Assembly (NCBI GenBank): GCA_964405685.1
Contig: CAYOOP010000002.1
Span: 1 to 64,000, forward strand
Length of the DNA: 64,000 bases
Direction: 5' to 3'
DNA from: CAYOOP01 sp964405685
GTDB lineage: Bacteria; Pseudomonadota; Alphaproteobacteria; Rickettsiales; SXRF01
Shown here: positions 34,976-43,262 of the stretch, one piece after another
How positions within the stretch are numbered: position 1 is the first letter of the stretch
Layout of the letters: every line of letters begins with the position of its first letter
Position numbers and translations under genes: made by a program
The notes under the pieces: model-generated
What the model was told of the DNA's origin: nothing
Seen by the model: the letters and a program-made list of their open reading frames with translations, nothing else
The model's database searches: none

Positions 34976-35749
34976 ATGGGGGAAGATTCAGGAGTTAGAG
35001 TAACAGATATGCTTAGAGAATCTCTAAGCTCTAAAATCCCTGGCTTAAAGAAAGAGGATATAATTTTGGCTTATCCTCCTCTCTATGACAAATATTCCAG
35101 GGATTCTATGTTGGCGAGAGATCGCATTGATAGTTTCAAGCTCACTGAGGAAGAATCTTGGTGGGCGAAATCACCGATGATTGGTGTTTACGTTGTAAAA
35201 AACGGTGAATTTCAGCTCTTAGGAAGAATAGATGATGATAAGTTTGATATGTACCGTGGAAACGGGCCTGATTGGAAAGTAATTGTGTGGCCTAAACATC
35301 GTGATGCTAAAGAAATCATGGATGGCTTTGCTACTCATTGTGCAGAGAGGTACAATGACCTTACCGTACCGTTGACGTCTATTCCTCCAGACCGTCGTGA
35401 ATATGAAGTGGAGAAAACTGCCAGAAACTTTGTTGAAGAGCTTCAGTCAAGATTAGTTTCTAAAATTCCTGAGTTAAAAATAGGGCAAGCCCTCATAACG
35501 CGCGCAAATAACGATGGCAGCTATGGCTTTTGTAAAGTCTATGCTGTCAAAAATGATCGGTTTGTAAAGCTTGGTGAAATACAGATAAGTGATGGATTGC
35601 TCAAAAAAGAAGAGACCGAACCTGTTTTTCAAGAGGCTATAGATGGTTTTCTTACAGCTTGTGCCGAACAATATAGCAATCCATCAGAAGATATTCCAAC
35701 CCTAGGACACTCAGGAATTGTAGAAAAATCTGGCACAAGACATAGATAA
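34976..35749 (+). CDS. hypothetical protein with internal duplication, between argG ends
   Basis: 257 residues from ATG 34976 (TAAGGAG upstream). It contains two similar halves: ESLSSKIPGLKKEDIIL...VYVVKNGEFQLLGRID...IMDGFATHCAERYN and SRLVSKIPELKIGQALI...VYAVKNDRFVKLGEIQ...AIDGFLTACAEQYS, each about 100 residues, so it arose by tandem duplication. No signal, membrane helix or known family. It is strongly A+T-rich for this region, ends one base from the argG stop, and sits between argG and a displaced argG 3' end, as cargo of an integrated element would. Confidence 0.65.
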   Translation: MGEDSGVRVTDMLRESLSSKIPGLKKEDIILAYPPLYDKYSRDSMLARDRIDSFKLTEEESWWAKSPMIGVYVVKNGEFQLLGRIDDDKFDMYRGNGPDWKVIVWPKHRDAKEIMDGFATHCAERYNDLTVPLTSIPPDRREYEVEKTARNFVEELQSRLVSKIPELKIGQALITRANNDGSYGFCKVYAVKNDRFVKLGEIQISDGLLKKEETEPVFQEAIDGFLTACAEQYSNPSEDIPTLGHSGIVEKSGTRHR

Positions 35750-35750
35750 C

Positions 35751-36959
35751 TTACCCCTGCCGCCCCAACAGCCTCAACCGCAGCGCATTGAGCTTGATGA
35801 ATCCGGCGGCGTCTTTTTGGTCGTAGGCACCTGCGTCGTCCTCAAAGGTCACATGCTTCTCACTATAGAGCGACTTCGGAGATTTCCGGCCATCGACAGT
35901 GACGGAACCTTTAAATAGTTTCAGCCGCACCGTGCCTTCGACGTTGGTTTGTGAAGCATCAATGAGTGCCTGTAGCATCCTGCGCTCTGGGCTCCACCAA
36001 TAGCCGTTGTAAATCAGTTCCGCATAGCGCGGCATCATTTCATCTTTCAAATGCATCGCCCCGCGATCGAGTGTGATCGATTCAATACCGCGATGGGCGG
36101 CGAGCAGCACCGTACCGCCCGGCGTTTCATACACGCCGCGGGATTTCATGCCCACATAGCGGTTTTCCACCAAATCCAACCGCCCGATGCCATGCGCGCC
36201 TGCAACCTTGTTGAGGTGCGCAAGTAGTGTGGCTGGAGACATTTTCTGGCCATCCACCGCAACAGCATCGCCATTTTTAAACTCAATCTCAATAAACTGC
36301 GCTTTGTCGGGTGCTTTTTCCGGTGACACGCTGCGCGTAAACATATCCTCATGCGGCGCGACCCACGGGTCCTCCAGCACTTTGCCTTCGTAGGAAATAT
36401 GCAGCAGATTTGCATCCGTAGAGTAAGGCGCCTCGCCGCGCTTGTCCTTGGCAATCGGGATCTGGTGCTTTTCGGCATATTCAATCAGCTTCGTGCGCGA
36501 GGTCAAATCCCACTCACGCCACGGCGCAATCACTTTAATATCTGGTTTCAGCGCATAATAGCCCAGCTCGAAGCGCACTTGATCATTGCCCTTGCCGGTC
36601 GCGCCATGCGCCACGGCATCCGCACCGGTAGCAATGGCAATCTCAATCTGCCGCTTGGCGATCAGTGGACGGGCAATCGACGTGCCGAGCAGATAGACGC
36701 CTTCATACAGCGCATTGGCGCGAAACATCGGAAACACAAAATCGCGCACGAATTCTTCGCGCAGATCTTCGATAAAAATTTCCTTCACGCCCATCATCTG
36801 CGCCTTCGACCGCGCCGGCTCGATCTCCTCACCCTGGCCGAGGTCGGCCGTAAACGTCACCACCTCGCAACCATACGTCTCCTTCAACCACCGAAGAATA
36901 ATAGAAGTATCCAACCCCCCCGAATAGGCGAGCACGACTTTTTTGATTTTTTGTGACAT
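35751..36959 (-). CDS. argG: argininosuccinate synthase
   Basis: Joins citrulline and aspartate with ATP in arginine synthesis. The P-loop-like motif is VVLAYSGGLDTSIILRWL, followed by GATGKGNDQVRFELGYYAL and the C-terminal GFIKLNALRLRLLGRQG. The 402 residues are normal. No other arginine genes are adjacent. Its 3' end occurs a second time at 34842-34898. Confidence 0.97.
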   Translation of the reverse strand: MSQKIKKVVLAYSGGLDTSIILRWLKETYGCEVVTFTADLGQGEEIEPARSKAQMMGVKEIFIEDLREEFVRDFVFPMFRANALYEGVYLLGTSIARPLIAKRQIEIAIATGADAVAHGATGKGNDQVRFELGYYALKPDIKVIAPWREWDLTSRTKLIEYAEKHQIPIAKDKRGEAPYSTDANLLHISYEGKVLEDPWVAPHEDMFTRSVSPEKAPDKAQFIEIEFKNGDAVAVDGQKMSPATLLAHLNKVAGAHGIGRLDLVENRYVGMKSRGVYETPGGTVLLAAHRGIESITLDRGAMHLKDEMMPRYAELIYNGYWWSPERRMLQALIDASQTNVEGTVRLKLFKGSVTVDGRKSPKSLYSEKHVTFEDDAGAYDQKDAAGFIKLNALRLRLLGRQG

Positions 36960-37014
36960 AAAGGCCCCAAGAATTAAAGGATTCCGCCGTTGTTAGGCGG
37001 AAACAGGGGTTTTG

Positions 37015-38193
37015 TCAACGATCTCTAGGCGTACGTAGGCTATTGGCGTTACGAAATGGAGTGAGGAGTTCATTGGCTTTCATCAGCACTGTTTTAATGT
37101 CCTTATCATCTTGGACCGCCTTTAAATGATCATTTTGCTCCAGATCTTTTTGCATGAAGGTTAATTTAAAAGACTGTGTTTGAGGATCTTGCTCATTGAG
37201 CAGCTTCAAGGATGTGTAAAAAACAGCAAGTGGCCCGCGTGTTACGCCCTCCAATAAACCGGAGAGTTCTACTCTTAAAGTCTCCGCTTTATCGCGGGAT
37301 AGAGTGGCGTTGAACTCTATTCCCGGCATTGTGTCTGAGGCATTGTATTTCCCAACAACGGCGTTTTCAGCCCCCATGCGTTCTAAAAGAAACTTCAACA
37401 CTTCATCGTATGAGGCATCGGGGTTTAGGACAGGCCCTAGCTTGGGTGTGGCAGATGGCATTACTTTTGTGATTTTTGCTGTCGCATGGTGAGGTGTTAC
37501 TGTTTTGGGGTTTAGTAATTCTCTGCTTAGATTTTGGATGATCCTATCGGCAACTGAGGAGTCATCCGGCACCAGGATATTGAGCCAGTAATTTTTATCA
37601 CCGGTTTTGCAGCGCTCCACATAGGCGCTCCTTGACTCCCCCCTAAGAGGTGGAGCATTCTTAGGGGCGGGGACGTTTACACCATCTTTGCCAAGTGTCT
37701 TTGTCAGCTCTTTCTTTTCTTCGTCCCATTCTACTCCAAGCGCGTGGGCATGTAGTCGACGTATGATTTCCGGGCCTTTTGTTTCAGATATGATATAAAA
37801 GAAGCCGCCGTCTATATCGATTTTCGAAGCAATGTGGTTGGTGAGTTTCTTTTTTAGTCTAACCGCGTCCTGGTAATTGACACATAGGGTTTCAAAAGCG
37901 GGGTCTGCACTGTTGATATCAAGTAATGCATGGTCCATTTTTCCAAACCCCATCACTCCAGATCGCTTGGGTAAAATTTTGAAAGAAATGTTTTTTCCGA
38001 CAATGTTTTGTATCGTTTCCTCATTTACGCCATCTCTCAGCGGGATGATAATATGCTGATTTTTGGTAAGTGAGTAAGCGCGCTCCCCATGCTTTATCGA
38101 TTCTGGAGGCACACCTGTCTTGGTTGCAATCATCCCGATAATGGGATCGAACTCTCTGAAAGCTGCTGTTTCTAGGGGGGTAGGATTTTTCAT
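37015..38193 (-). CDS. hypothetical protein (392 residues)
   Basis: I do not recognise this protein. It is soluble, without signal peptide or membrane helix, and mixed alpha/beta with many Lys/Asp/Asn. Two stretches look similar in layout (FFYIISETKGPEIIRRLHAH and NYWLNILVPDDSSVADRIIQ), perhaps repeated ferredoxin-like folds. Residues about 175-192 (APKNAPPLRGESRSAYVE) are encoded by a DNA hairpin at 37640-37667, which may be an inserted repeat. The gene is transcribed away from exoD, and its base use is near the local average. Confidence 0.55.
   Translation of the reverse strand: MKNPTPLETAAFREFDPIIGMIATKTGVPPESIKHGERAYSLTKNQHIIIPLRDGVNEETIQNIVGKNISFKILPKRSGVMGFGKMDHALLDINSADPAFETLCVNYQDAVRLKKKLTNHIASKIDIDGGFFYIISETKGPEIIRRLHAHALGVEWDEEKKELTKTLGKDGVNVPAPKNAPPLRGESRSAYVERCKTGDKNYWLNILVPDDSSVADRIIQNLSRELLNPKTVTPHHATAKITKVMPSATPKLGPVLNPDASYDEVLKFLLERMGAENAVVGKYNASDTMPGIEFNATLSRDKAETLRVELSGLLEGVTRGPLAVFYTSLKLLNEQDPQTQSFKLTFMQKDLEQNDHLKAVQDDKDIKTVLMKANELLTPFRNANSLRTPRDR
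37640..37667. repeat. perfect 9-bp hairpin inside the 392-residue gene
   Basis: CCCCTAAGA (37640-37648) and TCTTAGGGG (37659-37667), loop of ten bases. Read in frame it gives APPLRGES, close to the PPLAGG/PPLRGG peptides produced by dispersed palindromic repeats, as in dnaX at 40198. Confidence 0.5.
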
Positions 38194-38278
38194 GGTATGA
38201 TAAAGTCTACACCAACCCCATTAAAATTCTATTTAACGCGGGCTTGCTTTTAGCCGTGGTCGCCCTTAAGCTACTGAC

Positions 38279-38869
38279 ATGGAAGAAAATGACAAACAGC
38301 GCACCAGCGAGCTTTTACAGCAAATCGTGGATGGATGCGATGGAAAGACGCTTACTGTACAAGAATTCATGGAACTCCTCGGCGAGCGCACCTTTGCCCT
38401 AAGCGCGATGATTTTCGGGGTATTAAGCGCCATTTTACCTGGCGTTTCCATCATCACCGCCGTGCCTATTTTGCTGATCGGCTTTCAAATGGTGCTTGGC
38501 AGGGGCTATATCTGGCTACCAAAAAAGGTCGCCAATGCCCAAATTTCTGAAGCCATGCTGGCTAAAAGCCTCAAAAAAACCATTCCTATTATTAAGAAAA
38601 TCGAGATCATTTTTCATCCGCGCATGAGTTTTATGTTTGCCCCTGCGGGGGATCGCGTTATGGGCCTTTTTTTCATGATGCTAGCGGGCATTTTGCTATT
38701 GCCGGTCGCTGGCTTGAATCTCATTCCTGGCATTATTGTCACGGCGCTGGCACTATCTATCCTGGAGCGGGATGGATTAATTGCGGCGGTGGTGATGACA
38801 GTTGCAGGCAGTAGCCTGTTTTTTGTGATTGAAGTGGTTAAACTCGCAATCACCAAAATGTTTACTTGA
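38279..38869 (+). CDS. exoD: ExoD family membrane protein
   Basis: 196-residue inner-membrane protein of the exopolysaccharide synthesis ExoD family. The family region LQQIVDGCDGKTLTVQEFME, then FALSAMIFGVLSAILPGVSI and PVAGLNLIPGIIVTALALS are present, with about four membrane helices. In Sinorhizobium exoD mutants are alkali-sensitive and altered in exopolysaccharide; the molecular role is unclear. It lies just before ffs-dnaX and is not in any polysaccharide cluster. Confidence 0.85.
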   Translation: MEENDKQRTSELLQQIVDGCDGKTLTVQEFMELLGERTFALSAMIFGVLSAILPGVSIITAVPILLIGFQMVLGRGYIWLPKKVANAQISEAMLAKSLKKTIPIIKKIEIIFHPRMSFMFAPAGDRVMGLFFMMLAGILLLPVAGLNLIPGIIVTALALSILERDGLIAAVVMTVAGSSLFFVIEVVKLAITKMFT

Positions 38870-38902
38870 AACTTAGGTCTTGCCCCTCCATATTCCTTTA
38901 CT

Positions 38903-38988
38903 GGTTGGGGGTGGACGAGAGCGGTGCAAAACCCGGTCAGATCCGAAAGGAAGCAGCCGTATGTAAGCGCGGCGGGTCACCTCCAATC
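38903..38988 (+). ncRNA. ffs: signal recognition particle RNA (4.5S, small type)
   Basis: The conserved apical domain GGTCAGATCCGAAAGGAAGC is present (positions about 38935-38954), with the GGAA tetraloop replaced by the equivalent GAAA-type loop and the SRP-binding asymmetric loop around it. The outer stem pairs GGTTGGGGGTGGAC (38903) with GTCACCTCCAATC (ending 38988). Placement directly before dnaX is typical of alphaproteobacteria. The exact ends are estimated from the pairing. Confidence 0.93.
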
Positions 38989-39009
38989 ATCTCATACAGA
39001 TAGGTCATC

Positions 39010-40653
39010 ATGGAATACCGCGTTCTCGCCCGCAAATATCGCCCTACCAATTTTGCCGACTTAATCGGCCAGGAAGCACTCGTACAAACCTTAGAAAACG
39101 CCTTCGCAAGCAACCGCGTCGCCCATGCATTCTTGCTCACCGGCATCCGCGGTGTTGGCAAGACCACGACCGCACGCATCATCGCCCGCGCATTAAATTG
39201 CATCGGTGAAAACGGGCAGGGCGGTCCGACCACCAAGCTCTGTGGCGTGTGCGTCAATTGCAAAATGATCTCGGATGATAGGCATCCCGATGTACTCGAG
39301 ATGGACGCCGCCAGCCGCACGGGTGTGGATTCCATCCGCGATTTAATTGAAACCGTGCGCTATGCCCCCAGCAGCGCTCGCACCAAAGTCTACATCATCG
39401 ACGAGGTGCATATGCTTTCGACCAGCGCGTTTAACGCGCTGCTCAAAACCCTGGAAGAGCCACCCCCGCACGTCAAATTCATCTTTGCGACTACTGAGGT
39501 CCGCAAAATCCCCGTCACCATTCTCTCGCGTTGCCAACGGTTTGATTTAAAGCGCGTGAACACCGAAACCTTGAGCCAACACCTCGGCAACATCGGCGCG
39601 AAAGAATCCATCACGGCGAGCCCCGAAGCCCTGACCTTAATCGCCACCGCTGCCGAAGGCTCCGTGCGCGATGCACTTTCGCTGCTCGATCAAGCCATTG
39701 CCCACCATGGCATAGATACCCCCATAGAGGTATCTGCCGTTCGTGGCATGCTGGGCCTCGCAGACCGCACGCAAAGCTTTGCTTTACTCGATGAACTCTT
39801 TTCCGGCGACATCGGCAGTGCACTTGCACGCTTCAGCAATCTCCACAACAATGGTTCTGATCCACTAACGAGTTTGAATGATGTGTTGGCTGCACTCCAT
39901 TTCGTCACTCGCCTGTCGCTCTCCAAAGAACCACTGGCCGATCCATCCTTCAGTGAAACTGAGAAAAAACTCGGCAGCGAACTGGCCGTCAAACTCTCCA
40001 TGCCCGCGCTCACGCGCATGTGGCAGCTGTTGCTCAAAGGCGTGCAGGAAGTTAAATTTGCGCATATGCCGTATGAAGCGGCTGAAATGGTGCTGGTGCG
40101 TGCAGCCTATGCCAGCGAACTGCCAACACCTGAAGAAGCGCTCAAGAAAATATCTACCGCGCCCAAAGATGCAGTCTCTCCCCCCGCACAATCTAAATCC
40201 CCCCCGCTTGCGGGGGGGCTCGGGGGGGAATCTCTCCCGACGCACCATTCCCCCCTGAGTCCCCCCGCAAGCAGGGGGGGTGCCCCACAATGCTCGGTGA
40301 TTTCCTTCCAAGACATGGTGGCGCTGTTTGAAAGTAAGCGCGAAGCGCTGATTGCTAGCCAGCTTAAACAATTTGCCTCGCTTGTTTCCTTCGCGCCGCC
40401 GATGGTAGAAGTGAATATGGGCACGCACGCAAGCCGAGATCTCGCCAAAAAAATTGGGGATCTTTTAAGTGCATGGACGGGTGAAAACTGGAAATGCATT
40501 TTCTCACAAACCCCAGGCACTTCAACTCTTTCTGAACAAGAAGCTAGCAACCGTAATGCGAAAATTGCCGAAGTAAAAACGAACCCACTGGTTGCAAGCC
40601 TGATGGCTGAATTCCCGGGTGCAGAAGTGATCGATGTTAAACAAGCGAATTAG
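39010..40653 (+). CDS. dnaX: DNA polymerase III subunits gamma and tau
   Basis: Clamp-loader ATPase. Walker A is GIRGVGKTTTARIIARAL, zinc-binding Cys residues lie in CGVCVNC and upstream, the DEVHMLS motif is in YIIDEVHMLSTSAFNALL and the sensor region in TTEVRKIPVTILSRCQRFDL. The 547 residues are tau-like in length. Between domain III and the C-terminal domain (residues about 397-427) a G+C-rich palindromic repeat (40198-40286) is read in frame, adding SPPLAGGLGGES and LSPPASRGGAP. ffs is upstream; ybaB and recR follow. Confidence 0.96.
   Translation: MEYRVLARKYRPTNFADLIGQEALVQTLENAFASNRVAHAFLLTGIRGVGKTTTARIIARALNCIGENGQGGPTTKLCGVCVNCKMISDDRHPDVLEMDAASRTGVDSIRDLIETVRYAPSSARTKVYIIDEVHMLSTSAFNALLKTLEEPPPHVKFIFATTEVRKIPVTILSRCQRFDLKRVNTETLSQHLGNIGAKESITASPEALTLIATAAEGSVRDALSLLDQAIAHHGIDTPIEVSAVRGMLGLADRTQSFALLDELFSGDIGSALARFSNLHNNGSDPLTSLNDVLAALHFVTRLSLSKEPLADPSFSETEKKLGSELAVKLSMPALTRMWQLLLKGVQEVKFAHMPYEAAEMVLVRAAYASELPTPEEALKKISTAPKDAVSPPAQSKSPPLAGGLGGESLPTHHSPLSPPASRGGAPQCSVISFQDMVALFESKREALIASQLKQFASLVSFAPPMVEVNMGTHASRDLAKKIGDLLSAWTGENWKCIFSQTPGTSTLSEQEASNRNAKIAEVKTNPLVASLMAEFPGAEVIDVKQAN
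39716..39733. repeat. ATACCCCC-N2-GGGGGTAT palindrome, site in dnaX
   Basis: ATACCCCCATAGAGGTAT, 14 of 16 defined positions, inside dnaX and encoding DTPIEV. Confidence 0.6.
40198..40286. repeat. palindromic repeat read in frame inside dnaX
   Basis: An 89-bp structure with left part CCCCCCCGCTTGCGGGGGGG, then GGGGGGGAA/TTCCCCCC, and right part CCCCCCGCAAGCAGGGGGGG; left and right arms are inverted copies. It is open in the dnaX frame and falls in the linker between structured domains. Confidence 0.85.
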
Positions 40654-40662
40654 GAGTAAGTT

Positions 40663-40983
40663 ATGAACCTACAAAAAATGATGAAACAAGCTCAAGCCAT
40701 GCAGGCTAAAATGGGGCAGGTGCAGGCGGAAATTGAAGCGAAGGAAGTGGAGGGTCAATCTGGCGGTGGTGTTGTTAAAATCACGCTCACAGGCAAAGGA
40801 CACTGCTTGCGGCTTTCCCTGGATCCCTCCATCATCAACGCTTCCGACAAAGAAGTGCTGGAGGATCTGATCATCGCCGCCATCAACGATGCGAAAAATA
40901 AGGCAGATGAAACGGCAGCCAATGAAATGAGCAAGCTCACTGCTGGTCTGCCGCTGCCTCCGGGGTTTAAGTTGCCAATGTAA
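40663..40983 (+). CDS. ybaB: YbaB/EbfC nucleoid-associated protein
   Basis: Small DNA-binding dimer often encoded between dnaX and recR. It has MMKQAQAMQAKMGQVQAEIE (dimer helix), GGGVVKITLTGKGHCLRLSL and the C-terminal GLPLPPGFKLPM typical of the family. The 106 residues are normal. It lies nine bases after dnaX; a palindromic repeat separates it from recR. Confidence 0.95.
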   Translation: MNLQKMMKQAQAMQAKMGQVQAEIEAKEVEGQSGGGVVKITLTGKGHCLRLSLDPSIINASDKEVLEDLIIAAINDAKNKADETAANEMSKLTAGLPLPPGFKLPM

Positions 40984-40988
40984 GTATT

Positions 40989-41048
40989 GTCATCCCCGCG
41001 TAGGCGGGGATCCATTCGCGAATAGACTCCCGCCTACGCGGGAGTGAC
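40989..41048. repeat. palindromic repeat between ybaB and recR
   Basis: A 60-bp element GTCATCCCCGCGTAGGCGGG ... CCCGCCTACGCGGGAGTGAC, same family as 32125 and 63041. It ends ten bases before the recR ATG, so it adjoins the recR ribosome-binding region. Confidence 0.88.
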
Positions 41049-41058
41049 GAAAGAAAAA

Positions 41059-41652
41059 ATGTCCCTCTCCGAACTTGAAACACTGATCTCACAATTCTCC
41101 AAGCTCCCCGGTCTCGGGCCCCGCTCGGCTCGCCGCGCGGTGCTACACCTGCTCAAAACACCCGACAAATACATGAAACCGCTGGCGGCTTCACTTTTAA
41201 GTGTCGCCGAGTCTATCACCGCTTGCACCACTTGCGGCAATATGGATGCATCGAACCCTTGCCATATTTGCGCCGATCATAAACGCGATCATCACATGAT
41301 CTGCGTGGTCGAAGACGTTGCGGATGTGTGGGCGATTGAGCGTTGCAAGCTTTTCAAAGGCGTTTATCACGTTTTGGGTGGTACACTTTCCGCCATCGAC
41401 GGCCGCGGACCCGACGCACTTGCGATTAACGCGCTGATTACCAGGGTAGGGGGTGGGGGTATCTCTGAAATTATTCTCGCGACTAACGCCACTGTTGAGG
41501 GCCAGACCACCGCGCACTATATTCAACGTGCGCTGGAAAACTACGGCATCAAAATCTCCCGCCTGGCGCAGGGCATTCCACTCGGCGGTGAGCTTGATTA
41601 TATGGACGACGGCACACTGGGCACTGCCCTGCGTGCGAGACTCCCATTTTAA
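41059..41652 (+). CDS. recR: recombination mediator RecR
   Basis: RecFOR-pathway ring protein that loads RecA. Helix-hairpin-helix LISQFSKLPGLGPRSARRAV, a C4 zinc finger CTTCGNMDASNPCHIC, and the Toprim domain starting MICVVEDVADVWAIERC. ATG 41059 gives 197 residues, the standard size; an in-frame GTG at 41044 lies in the repeat and is unlikely. The ribosome site is weak (GAAAGAAA), so translation may suffer from the repeat just upstream. Confidence 0.96.
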   Translation: MSLSELETLISQFSKLPGLGPRSARRAVLHLLKTPDKYMKPLAASLLSVAESITACTTCGNMDASNPCHICADHKRDHHMICVVEDVADVWAIERCKLFKGVYHVLGGTLSAIDGRGPDALAINALITRVGGGGISEIILATNATVEGQTTAHYIQRALENYGIKISRLAQGIPLGGELDYMDDGTLGTALRARLPF

Positions 41653-41712
41653 TACAATGGGTTAGGGTAAAATCCATAAAAGATTAACCGTTTTCGCGTA
41701 TACTTGTACGGC

Positions 41713-42870
41713 ATGCCGCTGCTGAATCGCGATAGCATTAAACAAAACGCCCGCATCCTTATTGCTGATGATGTGGAACTGAGTCGCGCAATCATTCGTG
41801 CGATGTATCAGGGGGAAGGGTTTACCCAGATCAAAGAGGCTTCCAACGGCAAGGAAGTATTAGAGCTGATCGAGTTTTGGAAACCGGATTTAGTGCTGCT
41901 CGATTTGATGATGCCGATTATGGACGGCGCGGAAGTCTGCAAACAATTGTATGAGCATCCAGAGAAAAACCCGCCGATTGTGATTGTACAAACGGCGCTG
42001 GAGGGCTTGAATCATAAAACTCAGTTGTTTGAGTTGGGGGTGAGTGATTACATCGTTAAACCCGTTGAAAAACGCGAGTTGCTTTTGCGCTCCTATGTGC
42101 ATCTCGAAAAACGCGCGATGATGAAATCACTGCAGATCTACAACGAAAATATGAAAGAGGAATTGGCGCAGGCGGCGGCGGTGCAGCAGGAATTGCTGCC
42201 GACTTCTAAAACAATTATGGAATGCATCTTGCGATATGGTGTAGATTTGGCGGCACTGCATCAATCCTCCATCGCTATCGGTGGCGACATTTGGGGCATT
42301 AAACCGATTGATGACGACCGCTTTGCCTTTTTTGTAGCCGATATTGCGGGTCATGGTGTGAGGGCTGCACTGGGTGCCTCACGGCTTGATGTGTTGATTC
42401 GTGGGTTGGAACATACGGGTCACCCTGCTAGTTTTTTATCGCAACTTAATAGCCGCCTATACCACATGCTGGTACGCGGTAGCTATGCAACGATGATTTA
42501 CGTCGTTGTGGATACCCAAACCAAGCAATTGCACTATGCTACCGCCGGTGCGCACCCTCCGCTGGTCATCGGCGCTACGGGGCAATTGGAGGCGCTATCT
42601 GCCAGTGGCTTGCCACTTGGAATAGAATCAGACGTTACGTACGATGCTCACACGGTGGATTTTACACGTGGCACGCGCTGCTTGTTGTATAGCGATGCTT
42701 TGGTGGAGTCTGTATCCTGGGTGGGGGTAGATACGGCGGCGGATGTCTTGAAAAACAAAGGAAGCACTGCGCAAGAGATTATCCAAGCACTACAACTGGT
42801 GCTGTTTTCGGGAGACGAACGCTTAAGCCTCGATGACGATCTAACGCTCGTCACTGCGATTGGGCTTTAG
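41713..42870 (+). CDS. response regulator with PP2C/SpoIIE phosphatase output
   Basis: 385 residues. The REC domain (residues 13-128) has DD near the start (ILIADDVELSRAIIRAMY), phospho-acceptor Asp in LVLLDLMMPIMDG and Lys in DYIVKPVEKREL. A coiled linker (MKEELAQAAAVQQELLPT) leads to the SpoIIE/RsbU-type phosphatase with GGDIWG, FVADIAGHGVRAALGASRLD and the late DDDLTLVTAIGL, so the metal-binding Asp residues are kept. Such proteins usually act on anti-sigma-factor antagonists in partner switching; no partner gene is nearby. The start may also be TTG 41704. Confidence 0.9.
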   Translation: MPLLNRDSIKQNARILIADDVELSRAIIRAMYQGEGFTQIKEASNGKEVLELIEFWKPDLVLLDLMMPIMDGAEVCKQLYEHPEKNPPIVIVQTALEGLNHKTQLFELGVSDYIVKPVEKRELLLRSYVHLEKRAMMKSLQIYNENMKEELAQAAAVQQELLPTSKTIMECILRYGVDLAALHQSSIAIGGDIWGIKPIDDDRFAFFVADIAGHGVRAALGASRLDVLIRGLEHTGHPASFLSQLNSRLYHMLVRGSYATMIYVVVDTQTKQLHYATAGAHPPLVIGATGQLEALSASGLPLGIESDVTYDAHTVDFTRGTRCLLYSDALVESVSWVGVDTAADVLKNKGSTAQEIIQALQLVLFSGDERLSLDDDLTLVTAIGL

Positions 42871-43041
42871 CTAAAAATCCGTGGTGGAAAAAATGGAGCG
42901 CTTATACGCCATTCCGGCCAGCGTGCCAGAACTGTCATATGCTTCCGCCACTAGATTTTGTTGCTTCGGTGTTGTCGAGCACGCGGTCAAAAAACCTAAG
43001 CTCAATACAACAATCGTCACTACACGTAAGGTACCGCTCAT
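42871..43041 (-). CDS. small lipoprotein
   Basis: 56 residues from ATG 43041, preceded by AGGAGAGG. The signal sequence TLRVVTIVVLSLGFLTACST carries the lipobox LTAC, with lipidation at Cys21; only about 35 residues remain after processing. No family is recognised. Its stop touches the stop of the phosphatase gene with no gap. Its upstream region holds two copies of the ATACCCCC palindrome (43156 and 43241), which may control it. Confidence 0.7.
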   Translation of the reverse strand: MSGTLRVVTIVVLSLGFLTACSTTPKQQNLVAEAYDSSGTLAGMAYKRSIFSTTDF

Positions 43042-43155
43042 AACACCTCTCCTAAGTGATAGGCTTGAGTTGACATACCAGATGTCGTGCACCCGCACTT
43101 CATCGCAGGCAGGGGTATCATGAGGTTATGAAAACAACTATTGCAAAAACGATGA

Positions 43156-43173
43156 ATACCCCCATGCGGTAAT
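43156..43173. repeat. ATACCCCC-type palindrome upstream of the small lipoprotein
   Basis: ATACCCCCATGCGGTAAT, 13 of 16 defined positions, about 115 bases before the lipoprotein start. Confidence 0.5.
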
Positions 43174-43240
43174 TGCATGGAAGTTTTACTTTACAACTGG
43201 TGATAAGAAGAGATATTCTAATCGAACGCGCTTAGGACAT

Positions 43241-43258
43241 ATACCCCCTATGGGGTAT
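43241..43258. repeat. ATACCCCC-N2-GGGGGTAT palindrome between two lipoprotein genes
   Basis: ATACCCCCTATGGGGTAT, 15 of 16 defined positions and a 7-bp perfect stem. It lies four bases from the stop of the TPR lipoprotein gene and could also end its transcript. Confidence 0.65.
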
Positions 43259-43262
43259 CACG

